From Hexactinellida sp. DTS-2022 (Eukaryota > Porifera > Hexactinellida), in contig JAPNXP010000011.1 in NCBI GenBank assembly GCA_028753945.1, positions 4,464,001-4,528,000 on the forward strand: a stretch of DNA of 64,000 bases, written 5' to 3'. Shown in pieces: positions 34,334 to 45,486 of this stretch. A program made the position numbers and the translations under genes. Within the stretch, counting starts at the first letter, position 1. The number at the start of each line of letters is the position of its first letter. The notes beneath the pieces were generated by a model, which searched no databases, had not been told where the DNA came from, and saw nothing but the letters and a program-made list of their open reading frames with translations.

Positions 34334-34469
34334 CAGAGGCGGCGCCAGGATTTTTATGTAGGGGAGCTCTGGGGGAATGTACAACATTATTATTCTAGGG
34401 GGGGAGGGGGGGGGGCAGCCTCAAAAGGGACATGGCCCCCGCTGCCCCCCCCCCCTGGCGCCGCCACTG
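34334..34469. mobile_element. hAT-like MITE with perfect 8-bp target duplication
   Basis: 136 bp, ends CAGAGGCGGCGCCAGG / CCTGGCGCCGCCACTG, flanked by GGTCAAAG at 34326-34333 and 34470-34477. GGTCAAAG is part of the family B interior, so this hopped into a B element. It contains long G and C runs. Confidence 0.9.
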
Positions 34470-34575
34470 GGTCAAAGTAACCTTTTTTTCTCGAGATGAC
34501 TCTATTATAACTCGTTATAAGTATGTTTACTATAATAACTAAGCACTCCAGTACGGCTAGCTATCTAGCTATAGT

Positions 34576-37500
34576 ATGGACGCTAGTCGCATAACGGAGC
34601 TGGGTCTCGGGATCGGACTGGAGGGGGGCGTGGGGGCCCTGCCCGTGGCCAGCGCGGAGAACAAACAGCTGCAATCGCAGGTGTTGCAGCAGTCCCGGCA
34701 GTTGAGCAGCTTCCGGAGAGACACGCAGTCTCAGAGAGAGCGGGGGGGACTCCTGAAGGAGCACCTCTCTCTCGTGCGACAGGAGCTCATGCACACACAG
34801 GGGATACTCACTGCCAGGCAGAAGGTAGGCTTATATGTACAGGGATATGTATTATACAATGGATTTGTGTATTTATAGCTAATATTTATAAAATTTATAA
34901 TTATACATTGATATGTGTATTAATACCTTGGATATAGGAATTAATACCTTGGATTTGTGTAGATACCATGGAAATACGAATTAATAACTCGTAGCTGCCC
35001 AGGAATGTTGAAGTGAAAGTGAAAGTTAATTCACTTTCATTGAAAGTGAAAATGAAAATGGGATTTTTCTATTTTATACCTTTGACCCCAATGGCAACTA
35101 CGGGTAATTAATACCATGGAAATAGGAATTATCCAGGAGCGCGAGACGCTACTTTTGGAGCATGATTTTTGAAAAATTTGAAATTAGGAGCGCGAAAATT
35201 TGGAATCTTCTCCTATACCGTAACATTAATTTGTGATTTAGGCGTATTAAAATTGGATCAGACCAGGATTAGGAGCGTTTTTACAAATGGCTGTATAATA
35301 CTACACTGCATTCAAACGTTACGTAACACATTCCTGAAAATTCGATACCCCCTCCTTATGTCACGCTTTTTTGACAATTTTGTGTTACAAAAACTTTGGT
35401 ATATCAGTATCACACATTAGTTGACGCCCCTTGAAGCGTTATTTGACTATTATATTTCGGAGAATTCCTAATGCCCCTATCGATTGCTAGGTCCGAGAGG
35501 GAGAGCAGCACATGCGCCTGGTGGCAGAGCGCGAAATAAGTCGGCTGAGCGGCGACCAGAAGCGCATCGAGTCGGAATACAGTTCCATAAACGAGCGTCT
35601 GGGACAGCTGGAGTCGGCTGTATACCGAGACAAAGGGAAGGTGTCTGAGATATCAGCTGACATTAACTGGGACACCTCGAGCCGAGAAGAGTGGATAGAG
35701 AAACAGAGCAAGCGGGAGGAAGACGCATTTACGATAGAGAAATACTCGCGAGAGGACGAGGCGTGTATTAAGGCACTCTCGCTACAAATGGAGAAACTGG
35801 AAACCGAAGCTAAGCAGAGCAGGAAACAGCTGGAAGATGAGGTCACAGAAACCATCAGTGAGTCTTGTTAGCTAACTTATTCTTATTATGAACAGTCAAG
35901 GGAACTAATTATACAGTTGGTTCTTATTATGGGATTCAAGGGAATAAAATTGTGTTCACAATAAAGAGACTTCATAATAAGCGAACTGAACTTAATACAA
36001 ACCCTATGTAAGTTGTTAAATTTGGACCATAGGGCTTGTTCATAATACAGTGGATGTCGGTTATAAGCACATCGTCGGGAACTGCACTAAATGTGCTTAT
36101 AACCGGTGTGCTTATATCCGACATCTACTGTACAAAGTTTCATAATAAGCAGACCTGACTATATAAATATTCTCGCAGAAGAAGAAAAAAATAGATTAGA
36201 GATTAGCCACTCAACTATACAATACATTAGACGTGTTTGTTGTTGTTACTATTATTCTTGTTATTGTTGTTATTGGTATTATTATTGTTTTTTAATACTC
36301 TACGTATACTCAATATTGTTGTTGTTGTTGTTGTTTACCCTACATACATACCCCTAGGCCACCAGATAGCTCTTGACAAGGTTGCGGAGGAGTACCGCGG
36401 GACGCACGGAGAGCGGGAACAGCTGCTGGGACAGTGGGAGGCTATTCTGGAGCAGATGCATAGGAGAGACAGAGCCATAGAGGAGACTGGGGGAGAGCTG
36501 GTGAGGGTTAGGGCTGGGATAGGAGAGCAAGAGGGGGCGCTGGGGGAGAATAGGGCCTTCCTGGACAATGAGGAGGGTATGTGTTGTTGTTGTTGTTGTT
36601 ATAGGATAGATAAACAGATAAACAAGTAAACAAATAAACAAACAGACAAACACCAGACAAATAGATAAACAGACAAACAAACAACCAAACAAATAAACAA
36701 ACAGACAAACAGACAAACAGACAAACAAACAAACAACAAACTAACAAATATATAACCAAACAAACAGACAAATAAACAGATAAACAAACAACTAAATAAC
36801 CAAATAGATAAATACACAAACTTACAAATAAACAAACAGACAGACAGACAATTCAATCGAGTTATCGTTATACTATATTTATTGTTATTGTTCAGGTAAC
36901 AACAATGAGTTGGAGAAGAAGCATTCCATAACAGAGAGATCGGTTGCTAAGCAGAGACTGGACTATAACGACGCAGAAACCTCTCGTCTCCAGTTTAGAG
37001 ACGAGCTGGAGACTCTCAAGTACACAGTGGACAGAACCGCAGCCGATCTCGAGACTCTCAGGGGTATGTCTAGTCCGTAGCTATAAATAGAAGTGATGAC
37101 ATGTGTATACAGACATATCTATAACAGACGAGTACTCATTTTTACATCCTTATTAACGATGTTCTAATGTATACAGTAGACTCGTTAATAGGAACACGGA
37201 TAAGGTGAAATATCGGTTAAGGAGTACAAAGTTTAATTCCCCTAGCCTATAAAGTTGCATACAAGTGACTTCGTTAATACATGTTTCCGGTATATTAATG
37301 CGAATAAATTTCGACGGTCCCCTTATGTTCGTATTAAAGATCGAAATTAACTGTCATTATGTGGCTTGACAGGATTATATACACCCATTGTTATACAGTA
37401 AAACCTCTAGAAAGTGAACACCCTGGGGACCAGCCAAAACGTTCACTTTTGAGAGGTGTTCACTTTTCATGATTTATCATAACGTGTGTCTAAATCAATG

Positions 37501-40500
37501 GGGAAAATTTGGGACCCAGAAAAGTGTTCATATTTTGGAGTTGTTCATTTCTTGGAGGTGTTCACTTTTGGAGGTTTTACTATATCCACATTCCTACGGC
37601 AGGTGTGTGTAACCACCTGAACAGAGACGGGAAGGACCAGACCGGTAAGCTGGTGCAGGTACAAGACACGGTCTCAGCTCTCAGAGATCAGCTGTCTAAG
37701 TCCACGCTCTCTACGCTCAGCAGCGAGGAGAGAGCGCAGAAACTGGAGAGCATTCTGAGGGAGGAACAGGACTCTGTCGGGTCAGCTGATAAGAGACTGG
37801 ATCTGCTAAGGGATAAGGAGTTCAAAGTTATACAGACTGTACAGGTATTGCTATAGTGGTTAGATCAGAGTAGAACGTAGAACTCAGCTATAAAGAGAGG
37901 TGAACTCAGTTATAATGCACCTTGGGTTAGTATGTAGTAACTTAATAAGGAGTTCAAGGTTATACAATTAGTACAGGTATTGGATAAATGCCGGACATAA
38001 GAACATTCTACTGGAAAACGGTTTCCATATACCCTATATAATTTATGTCGGTTATAAGAACATTAAGTGCAGTTCCCGACGATGTTTTTTAATCGGCATC
38101 CACTGTACAATAGAACCCAGTTGTAAAGTATGAATTTCATGAAAATGAATTTTCTGAATAGATATAGATTATTTTAACTCAATTAATGAGACACATTACT
38201 GGACTTATATTACACTTAATTAACGGTTTAATACTTCACTTACTCGCCTTATTGCCTATAATCGAATTGAGTTTGCCCTGTGTAGGAGCTGAGTGAGAAG
38301 GAGGCTACGCTGCTGGGGGAGGAACAAGGTTACCGGGCGGCGCATAGGAATCTAGCTTCAAATCTAAACAAGATGGATAAGCAATCTCTGCAGCAACAAG
38401 AGCTTATATATACACAGGACTTTCAGGTAGCTACTTATTAGATTTATTTAATAGTTTTAGACTTTGTTGATTCGCGATTGATTGCAGTTTATATTTATAC
38501 TCTATAAGATTAAATAAACTCTCGTTAATAGGAACACCAGGGGACCGTCGAATTGTGTTTGTACGATACAGAAATTCGTATATTTGTATTCGAATTATCA
38601 AATTCAATGTACAGTAGAACTTCGTTAGTACAAACACGTTTAATACGATCACATTTCATTCCCCTTCAAAGCCTTTTCAATACAAATGATTTTGCTATAA
38701 TTTAATACGAATTCCGGATAAGGCAAACTCATTTTTTGTCGATCCACTGGTGTTCGTACTAACGAGCTTCTACTTTACAAATATGTATGTAATATGTTCT
38801 GTACTCTAATATATTCTCTAATATATCTGTACAAATACAGTGGAATTGCTTTATTAGCAACTTATTTTAAGTTCCCAAGCGAGCTTTTAATTAATGTTAT
38901 TTATGTTCCTCTAATAGCAATTTCGCCTATTAGCAACCAAATTTCATGCAAAATGCGAGTTGCTAATAAAGCAATTCCACTGTATGAGGTTCCACTGTAT
39001 ATGGTATTAGCATAACTGTTGTATAGGTTGTCCAGCTTGAGAAGCGGTTAGGCCGGTTGGAAGGAGAGACGAGTGCCGAAGAGAAGAAGGGTCTCCAAGA
39101 TAAGATTAGCGACCTCAACGACAGAAAGGAGAGTCAGGACCGACAGGAACTGCTCCTTAGGAATCAGTTGAAGCGACTCGAGGACGAACTGAGACGGGTG
39201 GGAAGAGATGAGAGTAGAAATAGGGAGGAGGGCTCGAGTCTGCAGGCAAAGATAGATGAGATTAGTTTGTATCTCGACAGCTCACAGAGGCTTATCAAGA
39301 AGGTTATCAGGGAAAAGTTAGTTTACATATACACCCTATTAGCAAGTTATTTACATTAATATTCACTCTATTAGTAAGTTATTTTCATTCAATTTTCATA
39401 TAGCAGTCAACCCGAGGGTAGTTTGACCAATATTCAATACTGTATTCATTTTACTCCGCTTATTGGGTAACTTTGATCTAATTAACCGAAAATTGCTATT
39501 TTGAGGGAATAACTATCTTTTTATACATTACTCTACATGATACTGTTAATACATTTACGTGCTTACTTTAAAGATATCTACAGTAGTTTTCGCCAAATAA
39601 CAATATTGCTCTATTAGCAAATTATTTTCTGTCCCCAAGTGAGCATTTAATGTTAATTCTGTTCCACTAGTAGCAAGTTCGCCTATTAGCAAGCAAATTT
39701 CATCCAAATGCCACAATACGTAATTGAATTTATTCACTTTAAACAAGAACATCGTCGGGAACTGCATATAATGTTCTTATAACCGACATAAATTATAGGG
39801 TATATGTCAACCGTTTTCCAATATAATATTCTTATAACCGGTGTTCTTACATCCGGCATCTACTGTAGCAAGTTCGCCTATAATCAAGCAAATTTCATCC
39901 AAATGTCACATTACGTAATTTAATTTCCTACGTCTAGACAGGAGTCTATGGTAGACCGTAACCTGCTTAAGCTGCAGGTGCACAAGCTCCGGGAGGGGCT
40001 CTTCTCCCGCGCTGACGACGTGTTCTCTCTCGAGAAGAGGAAGCTGGAGCTGAACACAGCCATGACCGAGAGGAGCAAAGAGATTAACATATTCAAGGAA
40101 ATACTGGAGGCTCAGATACGCAGCGGGAATACTGACAAACAGAAGGTATAATATCTCATTAATACAGGGGTATAGTTAATTAATTAAACTACAGTCAACT
40201 CCGCTTAATAGAGCCACCGGTTAATAGATTTCACTGCTTAATCGGGTCAAAATTTCGCAGGATTTATGGGACGGAATTACATTTTGTCTTAAAATATTTT
40301 CGGTTAATAGATTTCTCCGCTTAATCGGGTCAAAGTAACTTGGTCCTGAGGTGTCTCTATTAAGCGGAGTCGACTGTACTTCTACAAAGTGTTCTATTAA
40401 TAAGGCCAAATGTCCCTATACACAGGGATTCCAACCCTTTCAACCAGTGTATTATACAGCCATTTATAAATACGCTCCTAATCCTGGTCTGATCCAATTT

Positions 40501-41804
40501 TCATACGCCTAAATCACAAACCAGTATAATAATTTAATAATGTCCCAACCAGTATAATAATGTCACAATATACCTATTATATAATAGCTATTATGTATAA
40601 TAATAACACCATTTATATATATACACATTTATTTCTTCAAATTCATAATACGCGTATTAAACAACTTAGATATTATTCCCGTTTCTTTCAATACGAGCAC
40701 TCTAATGTACTAAACTGTATAATAATCGGTTCTACTCGGATTATGCAGGTTCTACCATACGAACTTGTATATTACTATTCCCTTGTATACCAGGTTAGCG
40801 GTGAGCTGTACCAGCGGAGCGCCCAGATCGACAAGCTCCGGAAGCGCTACGAGATCGTGTCCATGTCGCTGGTGCCGCCTGAGGGCGAGGATGTGCATTC
40901 GCAGGCCTACTACGTCATCAAGGCGGCGCAGGAGCGGGAGGAGCTGCAGAGGGAAGGAGACAGTCTGGACGCTAAAATCAGAAAAGCAGAGCGGGAAATA
41001 CGAGCTCTAGAGAACACAATGGGACTGATTTCTGAGAGAAATGAATGTTTTAGGAAATGTCTGTTACGAGCAGATGACAGTAGCGATTTGTCGAGCGAGA
41101 AAATGCTGTTAGATAAACAGCTGAGTTCTATATTAGACAAAGCGCGCTTCAGGGAAAGACAGAAAAAGGAGTTATTCGGGGATATGGGACGAATGGAAAA
41201 CCGATTGCGAGATTTGCTTTATGACGAACATAACGTCGCTAATGTAATCGAGAAAAAGCGCGTTTCGGTTGACCAAACACAGAAATCAATAACCGACCAA
41301 AAAGACAAAGTCGACCGGTCATTGAAACAACTCACGAAATCGTTTCGCGATTTAAAAGGGAAATGGGACGTTAACAAGGTTAGCAACATTGAGAAGGACA
41401 TCGCACTTCGGGACCTAAGAGATTCTAACGTTGTATCAGTACAGGAGATAGTCAATGTAAGTGAGAAAGATACTTCTATGCTGAATAGCCTACACACATT
41501 ATTCTCGCAAGTAGGCTTACCTACTGTACAGTCTATAACCAGTAGACCTGGTTCCCAGGTTTCTATCGGTTCTTCTCGACAAGCCTCTCGCGTATCTTCA
41601 GCTGTTGCTGTTGAGAAAGAACATGGACAAGTTGTAGCTACTAAAACAGTTGAGTTAGGTTTGGATTTCCCTTCCGGATCTGTGTCTAGGAAGAGTAGTG
41701 CTGATAGCGTAAAACGGTCCTCAATCGGATCGAGAACTTCTTCCGTGAGCTCAAAAGCATCTTCTGTGAAGTCACAAAGCAAGGTGGAAATAATTCTATC
41801 TTGA
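34576..41804 (+). CDS. CCDC39: CCDC39, ciliary 96-nm axonemal ruler subunit, 9 exons
   Basis: Exons 34576-34824, 35491-35857, 36358-36576, 36896-37063, 37603-37844, 38286-38426, 39027-39316, 39938-40145 and 40794-41804 splice in phase to 964 residues (human is about 940). The product is almost wholly coiled coil. Family landmarks, from memory of the vertebrate protein: IPVAxxENK-like start (LPVASAENKQL), NWD in exon 2, LDKVAEEYR, NNNELEKK, ETSRLQFRDEL, QQELIYTQDFQ, DRNLLKLQV, PPEGEDVHSQAYYVIKAAQE and a Ser-rich basic tail. With CCDC40 it forms the filament on doublet microtubules that sets the repeat of inner dynein arms and nexin-dynein complexes, so this animal has motile cilia. The exon 7/8 junction was chosen (GAAAA|GTTAGT to TCTAG|ACAGG) because it restores gap-free alignment. 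The last exon, a third of the protein, is unbroken. Confidence 0.96.
35213..35307. repeat. Family N repeat
   Basis: Contains GATTTAGGCGTATTAAAATT and ACCAGGATTAGGAGCG, followed by TTTACAAATGGCTGTATAAT. The inverse copy is at 40452-40530, and a fragment is at 26533-26575. Confidence 0.65.
35913..36161. repeat. Family D MITE interrupted by a family E MITE
   Basis: CAGTTGGTTCTTATTATGGG left and CAGACCTGACT right; a complete 83-bp E element with duplicated TA sits at 36048-36130. Confidence 0.8.
36048..36130. repeat. Family E MITE, 83-bp form nested in D
   Basis: CAGTGGATGTCGGTTATAAG / CTTATATCCGACATCTACTG. Confidence 0.87.
36605..36855. repeat. ACAA/ACAG/ATAA tetranucleotide tract
   Basis: About 250 bases of imperfect 4-bp repeats in CCDC39 intron 3. 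Open frames reading through it on either strand are artefacts of the repeat. Confidence 0.9.
37174..37353. repeat. Family A' MITE
   Basis: CAGTAGACTCGTTAATAGGA left; interior CATACAAGTGACTTCG and GACGGTCCCC; right end decayed to AAATTAACTG. Confidence 0.75.
37396..37581. repeat. Family G MITE, 22 bases before CCDC39 exon 5
   Basis: CAGTAAAACCTCTAGAAAGT / CACTTTTGGAGGTTTTACT. A half copy is at 61060-61092. Confidence 0.83.
37982..38105. repeat. Family E MITE
   Basis: GGATAAATGCCGGACATAAG left; TTAATCGGCATCCACTG right, in CCDC39 intron 5. Confidence 0.75.
38612..38774. repeat. Family A MITE
   Basis: CAGTAGAACTTCGTTAGTAC / GTACTAACGAGCTTCTACT. Confidence 0.85.
38838..38982. repeat. Family F MITE with TA duplication
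   Basis: 145 bp, CAGTGGAATTGCTTTATTAG / CTAATAAAGCAATTCCACTG, 44 bases before CCDC39 exon 7. Confidence 0.87.
39581..39866. repeat. Joined F and E MITE pieces
   Basis: CAGTAGTTTTCGCCAAATAAC starts an F copy (GAGCATTTAATGTTAATTCT interior). From about 39748 this gives way to an E element ending CATCCGGCATCTACTG at 39866, then F sequence resumes (GCAAGTTCGCCTATAATC). Confidence 0.62.
40192..40376. repeat. Family B MITE, full length
   Basis: 185 bp with ends CAGTCAACTCCGCTTAATAG / CTATTAAGCGGAGTCGACTG; starts 47 bases after the exon 8 donor of CCDC39. Confidence 0.9.
40452..40530. repeat. Family N repeat, inverted copy
   Basis: TATACAGCCATTTATAAATA, CGCTCCTAATCCTGGT and CATACGCCTAAATCAC, the reverse complement of 35213-35307. 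Confidence 0.65.
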
Positions 41805-42727
41805 ATACACCCGATCACTAAGTATATTATGTACTCGCACTAGCTATTATGTATACACACTACTTACTGTAGTATTTATCCACAATTGTCAATTATTATT
41901 CAAGTATCGGTTATTGTTCTTCTATGTCGAAAGAAATCGTGAATATCGTTCGTACAGTTGAACTTCGTTAATACGAACACTATTTCAGTCCCGTTCAAAG
42001 CATTTTGATATAAATGACACAGGTTAATACATTCCGGATAAGGAGTACACATTTTGACGGTCCCCTGGTGTTTGTGCTAACGAGGTTCTACTGTATTTCT
42101 ACACTTTTCCCTAAAATATTGATATACAGTAGAATTCAGTTAGTACGTACCTTATTACGTACTAACTTATATAACCAAAGTTTGTCAATTTATATGTATC
42201 TCTATATAGTGTGAACTCGGATAATACGTACTAATATTTCTCTCCCGAGGGTGTACATACTAACGAGGTTCTACATATTGAAATGATCGGGTTGTCTATA
42301 CAGACAAATACGTAAATGCAACTACGATCACAATTATTGGTCTTGTGAGCGTTCTTACGCTGTTTGACTGAATTTGAATTGAATTCAGAATAATTCCCTT
42401 CCCATATGATGTTTGACATAAATCTCTATTTCTATTGTGCACTGCTATAAAATAGCGTATTAGTAGGATTCCTGAAGGGGATTACTGGCTATGAAATACG
42501 TATTACGCATTGTCAAAGTCATATGTGAATAAGTATATGGCTTTCTGAAGAAATTTGAACAAAATAATATTTTATTTTAGTCTCGAGGTAATTGTATAAC
42601 GTGCATTACGCAGGATTTATGACTGTGCCCATTTTATTATCTACTTGCAAGTTGCAAGGCAAATGTACATTTGCGTGCACTATAAATAAGTATTTGCGAG
42701 CTTACAAATAAGCAAACTTTATATAAA
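41805..42727. other. Spacer between CCDC39 and the transporter
   Basis: Contains an A MITE (41954-42093) and a degenerate J-like element (42126-42275). The last 450 bases are unique AT-rich DNA with no recognised gene; presumably the transporter promoter. Confidence 0.6.
41954..42093. repeat. Family A MITE
   Basis: CAGTTGAACTTCGTTAATACG / GTGCTAACGAGGTTCTACTG, flanked by TA. Confidence 0.87.
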
Positions 42728-44038
42728 ATGCTATTCAGGCTTAAACAATTGCGAGTATTTTCCACATGTACCATAACACTTCTAATATTCGGTTTGTCTC
42801 TCTTTATCGATTCCTATACTTCCCCTATACAGGATGAAATGTTGTCAACTGGAATTCTGACGGATAATATGTTTGCGGTATTTGCATCTGTGTTAAGTTT
42901 AGGCGCTTTAATCGGTGCGGTTTTTGCCGGTCCATTAACAGAATTAATCGGAGTTAAATCAACGATAATATTCGTATCTCCATTAGCCGTAATTGGAGGG
43001 TTCATTTGTATATTTTCTACAGACCCGATTCTTCTGGTGTTCGGTCGTATTCTAATAGGTTTGCAGGTTGGTGCGGTTAACTCGTCGATCCCAGTCTACA
43101 ACGCAGAGATTGCCGGTTCAAAACGTAAGCTGTACAGCTCTGTGTTAGGCCTCAGCTTAAGGCTAGGCACATTCCTATCGTACCTTCTGGGTGTCTGGCT
43201 AGGCTACCACTGGCTGGGTGTGTTCTACCTAACTTCTCTGTTGATTCTCGTAACATTAATGCTATACCAGTCCGATAGTCCTATTTGGCTACAGTCAAAA
43301 GGGTACTTGGAAAGTGCAATACGCACTACTGCTTATCTACATGACTGTTATGAGGAACTGGATTGTAGATTCCCTGAAAAGAATAAATTGAAAAATAACA
43401 AATCTATGAAACAGTGTATCCGTGATTTCTGTGTCTGGCCAGTTATTCGTCCGTTGTTAGTTTGTTGTTCCTTACAAGTATTCAAGGAATCTTCGGCCCA
43501 GCAATTACTAATGCTGTATGCAGCTCACACATTGCAAGCCGGTGTTAGTATTAATCCGAACGCCGCTGCGCTTCTTAACATTATCGCACAAGTTATTGGT
43601 AGTCTTATTTTCCTATGGATAATAAGGTTTGTTAATTGGAAAAAACTGTTGATAATAACTTCACTAATTCAAGCTTTTTCAAATGCAATGCTCGCATTTA
43701 CACTTTACTTATCTATTGACGATCTACGTTGCTCCCAAACAGTATACAACTCCTATATATGTGGAGTGCTTATGTACGCTCCTCTATTGATTACAAGCAT
43801 TTTATCGTGTGCGTATGGTATGGGATGGGGGTCTGTTGTTTGGTGGTTGTACGGGGAAATTCTGGATAAACGTTACGTTCGTGTTTCGGCTGGCATCGCG
43901 ACTTTTTGCACCTATCTAGCCTCATTTTTGAATCAGCTGATCGCCCCTATACTAGTTAACTACTTTGGATCCTCTATTGTATTTCTAGGGTATGCGTGTA
44001 CTTGTGTTTTGGGCGTATTCTTTCAGTATTTCTATTAG
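42728..44038 (+). CDS. Intronless MFS sugar transporter, SLC2/TRET1-like
   Basis: A single exon of 436 residues with about 12 hydrophobic segments. Family cues: GRILIGLQVGAVNSSIPVYN followed by AEIA (sugar-porter motif near helix 4), DSPIWLQSKG (the PESPRWL-like segment after helix 6), and VWWLYGEILDKRYVRVSAGI near helix 10. This places it in the SLC2/GLUT-like or insect trehalose-transporter group, moving hexoses or trehalose across a membrane. The match is loose: the G-R-(K/R)-like loop motifs between helices 2-3 and 8-9 are weak (TELIGVKS, VNWKK), and the RG after AEIAP is replaced by GSKRK. The substrate cannot be stated. Being intronless among intron-rich neighbours, it could be a retrocopy or a rapidly evolving member. 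A possible ATTAAA polyadenylation signal lies at 44088. Confidence 0.82.
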   Translation: MLFRLKQLRVFSTCTITLLIFGLSLFIDSYTSPIQDEMLSTGILTDNMFAVFASVLSLGALIGAVFAGPLTELIGVKSTIIFVSPLAVIGGFICIFSTDPILLVFGRILIGLQVGAVNSSIPVYNAEIAGSKRKLYSSVLGLSLRLGTFLSYLLGVWLGYHWLGVFYLTSLLILVTLMLYQSDSPIWLQSKGYLESAIRTTAYLHDCYEELDCRFPEKNKLKNNKSMKQCIRDFCVWPVIRPLLVCCSLQVFKESSAQQLLMLYAAHTLQAGVSINPNAAALLNIIAQVIGSLIFLWIIRFVNWKKLLIITSLIQAFSNAMLAFTLYLSIDDLRCSQTVYNSYICGVLMYAPLLITSILSCAYGMGWGSVVWWLYGEILDKRYVRVSAGIATFCTYLASFLNQLIAPILVNYFGSSIVFLGYACTCVLGVFFQYFY

Positions 44039-44391
44039 ATTTGTTCTTAGAGGTTTGCTATGTTATTTGCTCGCATTTCACTTGATTATTAAACGATATT
44101 AGAATTTATACAAGTTTAACTTATTATAAACAAGGTCATTGAGTTGTATCAATTGGATATAACATGATTGAAAGAGAATTAGTGTCATTTGAAAGGAAAA
44201 TATTCTCAAACTCAAATGCTGTTGCTATCAAAATAGGATTTTCTTATCCGAAGTCAGTATTATATACTTTGTAAATATAATTGTCTTTTGTTGTTTCGAA
44301 AGATCTTCTAAAAGCTGCATATTTGTGTGACTGCTATACGATCTATCAAATTTCAATACAATGGCCATCCAAATAGAATATACATACTATA

Positions 44392-44556
44392 CAGTAGACT
44401 TTATTAATAGGAACACAGTTAAAGGCGAATATCGGTTAAGGAGTACAAGGTTGAATTCCATTAGCCTATACAAATGCATGCAAGTGACCGGTTAATACGA
44501 TTTCCAGTTAATACGAACTAATTTCGACGTTCCCCTGGTGTTCTTTAGAGTCACTG
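44392..44556. repeat. Family A' MITE
   Basis: CAGTAGACTTTATTAATAGG left; TTTAGAGTCACTG right; interior AATGCATGCAAGTGACCGG. Confidence 0.78.
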
Positions 44557-44854
44557 TATTATGAAACAGCAATAAACTATAGGAAAGAGCACAAGTTAGT
44601 TCAACGTAGTATTTCTATTGAATACACACAGGACATAATTAGGATTCCTGTTTAAGCCAAACCACTAACACAATCCATTTGTATACAATAGGCCATTTAT
44701 ACCATGTACAAAACATTACACTTCACTATTAGTATTGTATGTAAATTCTTTTTATTTAAAAGGGATTAAAGTAAATTCCCCTTTTAACGTATTCGTATAT
44801 AACGAATTTTCTGCTTATGACGAAGTTATATTTATTCTCTAGACGGATAAAGTT

Positions 44855-45012
44855 CAGTGGTGTTCGCCTAATAGCAATATTATATTACTATTTCGCTTTT
44901 TCCAGTCCCCAAGCGAGCATCTAATGTTAATTCTGTTCCTCTAATAGCAAGTTCGCCTATTAACAAGCAAATTTCGTGCAAAAGGCGACTTGCTATTACG
45001 CGAACACCACAG
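44855..45012. repeat. Family F MITE upstream of NDUFS6
   Basis: CAGTGGTGTTCGCCTAATAGC / GCTATTACGCGAACACCAC. It ends about 85 bases before the NDUFS6 start codon. Confidence 0.83.
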
Positions 45013-45096
45013 TAGTTTACTTATAACGAACCAAACCAAGCGTCCCTTTAATTAACCTCAATATATAAACGAAAGTTCGCTATTATTTCAATTAGA

Positions 45097-45486
45097 ATGA
45101 TAAGAGGAGCAAGGTTTTGTGTATCAAGTTTGTATTTAGGAGTTTTTAAGCCACATTCCTATGTACCTCTAAGGAAACTATCCGATTCATTTCCGGAAGA
45201 CACTCCGACCCACACGGGGCAGAAATGGGACCGCAGTGACACACGAATGGCTCGCTTCGTTGGGAAAGAGAAAGAGTTAAACACTCGCTTTGCCATAGAT
45301 CTTCTGTCAGAGGAGTCAGCTGATATTATAGACAACACACACGTGTATTGTAGTGGAGGTACTGGCGCATTGGGACATCCGAAAGTGTACATTAATCTTG
45401 ACAAACCACAAGTGCAATCGTGTGGGTATTGTGGTAAGGTGTTCGTAGCGAAACAATTTGAAGATTTGGTAAAACAACAACATTGA
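45097..45486 (+). CDS. NDUFS6: NDUFS6, 13-kDa zinc subunit of mitochondrial complex I
   Basis: A single exon of 129 residues (human about 124). The N-terminal 30 residues are basic and lack acids up to PLRKLSDS, consistent with a mitochondrial targeting sequence. The middle matches the family with HTGQKWD and DTRMARFVGKEKELN. The C-terminal zinc-finger (zf-CHCC) region reads VYCSGGTGALGHPKVYINLD, then QSCGYCGKVF, with Cys, His and the CxxC pair as zinc ligands. In complex I it lies in the peripheral arm and is needed in late assembly of the NADH dehydrogenase module. The ATG chosen gives a normal targeting peptide. AATAAA at 45773-45778 is a possible polyadenylation signal. Intronless, unlike most neighbours. 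Confidence 0.95.
   Translation: MIRGARFCVSSLYLGVFKPHSYVPLRKLSDSFPEDTPTHTGQKWDRSDTRMARFVGKEKELNTRFAIDLLSEESADIIDNTHVYCSGGTGALGHPKVYINLDKPQVQSCGYCGKVFVAKQFEDLVKQQH

Larger units (their letters stand above)
33812..34575. other. Spacer between RPL13A and CCDC39
   Basis: 764 bases: RPL13A 3' untranslated region, an interrupted A MITE, and a degenerate family B element carrying a hAT-like insertion. The CCDC39 promoter must lie here or inside these repeats. Confidence 0.65.
44039..45096. other. Spacer between transporter and NDUFS6
   Basis: Holds an A' MITE and, close to NDUFS6, an F MITE inserted in what looks like a family C element (TAACGAA blocks on both sides). No gene seen. Confidence 0.6.

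Noticed and set aside
36508..36856. Open frames coding Cys/Leu/Phe/Val-rich proteins on the minus strand
   Set aside because: They are translations of the ACAA/ACAG tetranucleotide tract; no start context, homology or splice partners. The same holds at 55221-55590, 56522-56690 and 62150-62350.
39027..40145. CCDC39 exon 7 ending at 39302 with exon 8 from 39942
   Set aside because: Also in phase, but it deletes residues that align without gap to the vertebrate protein when 39316 and 39938 are used.
41219..41818. 199-codon open frame antisense to the last CCDC39 exon
   Set aside because: The sense strand encodes clearly conserved CCDC39 sequence; the antisense frame has no recognisable domain.
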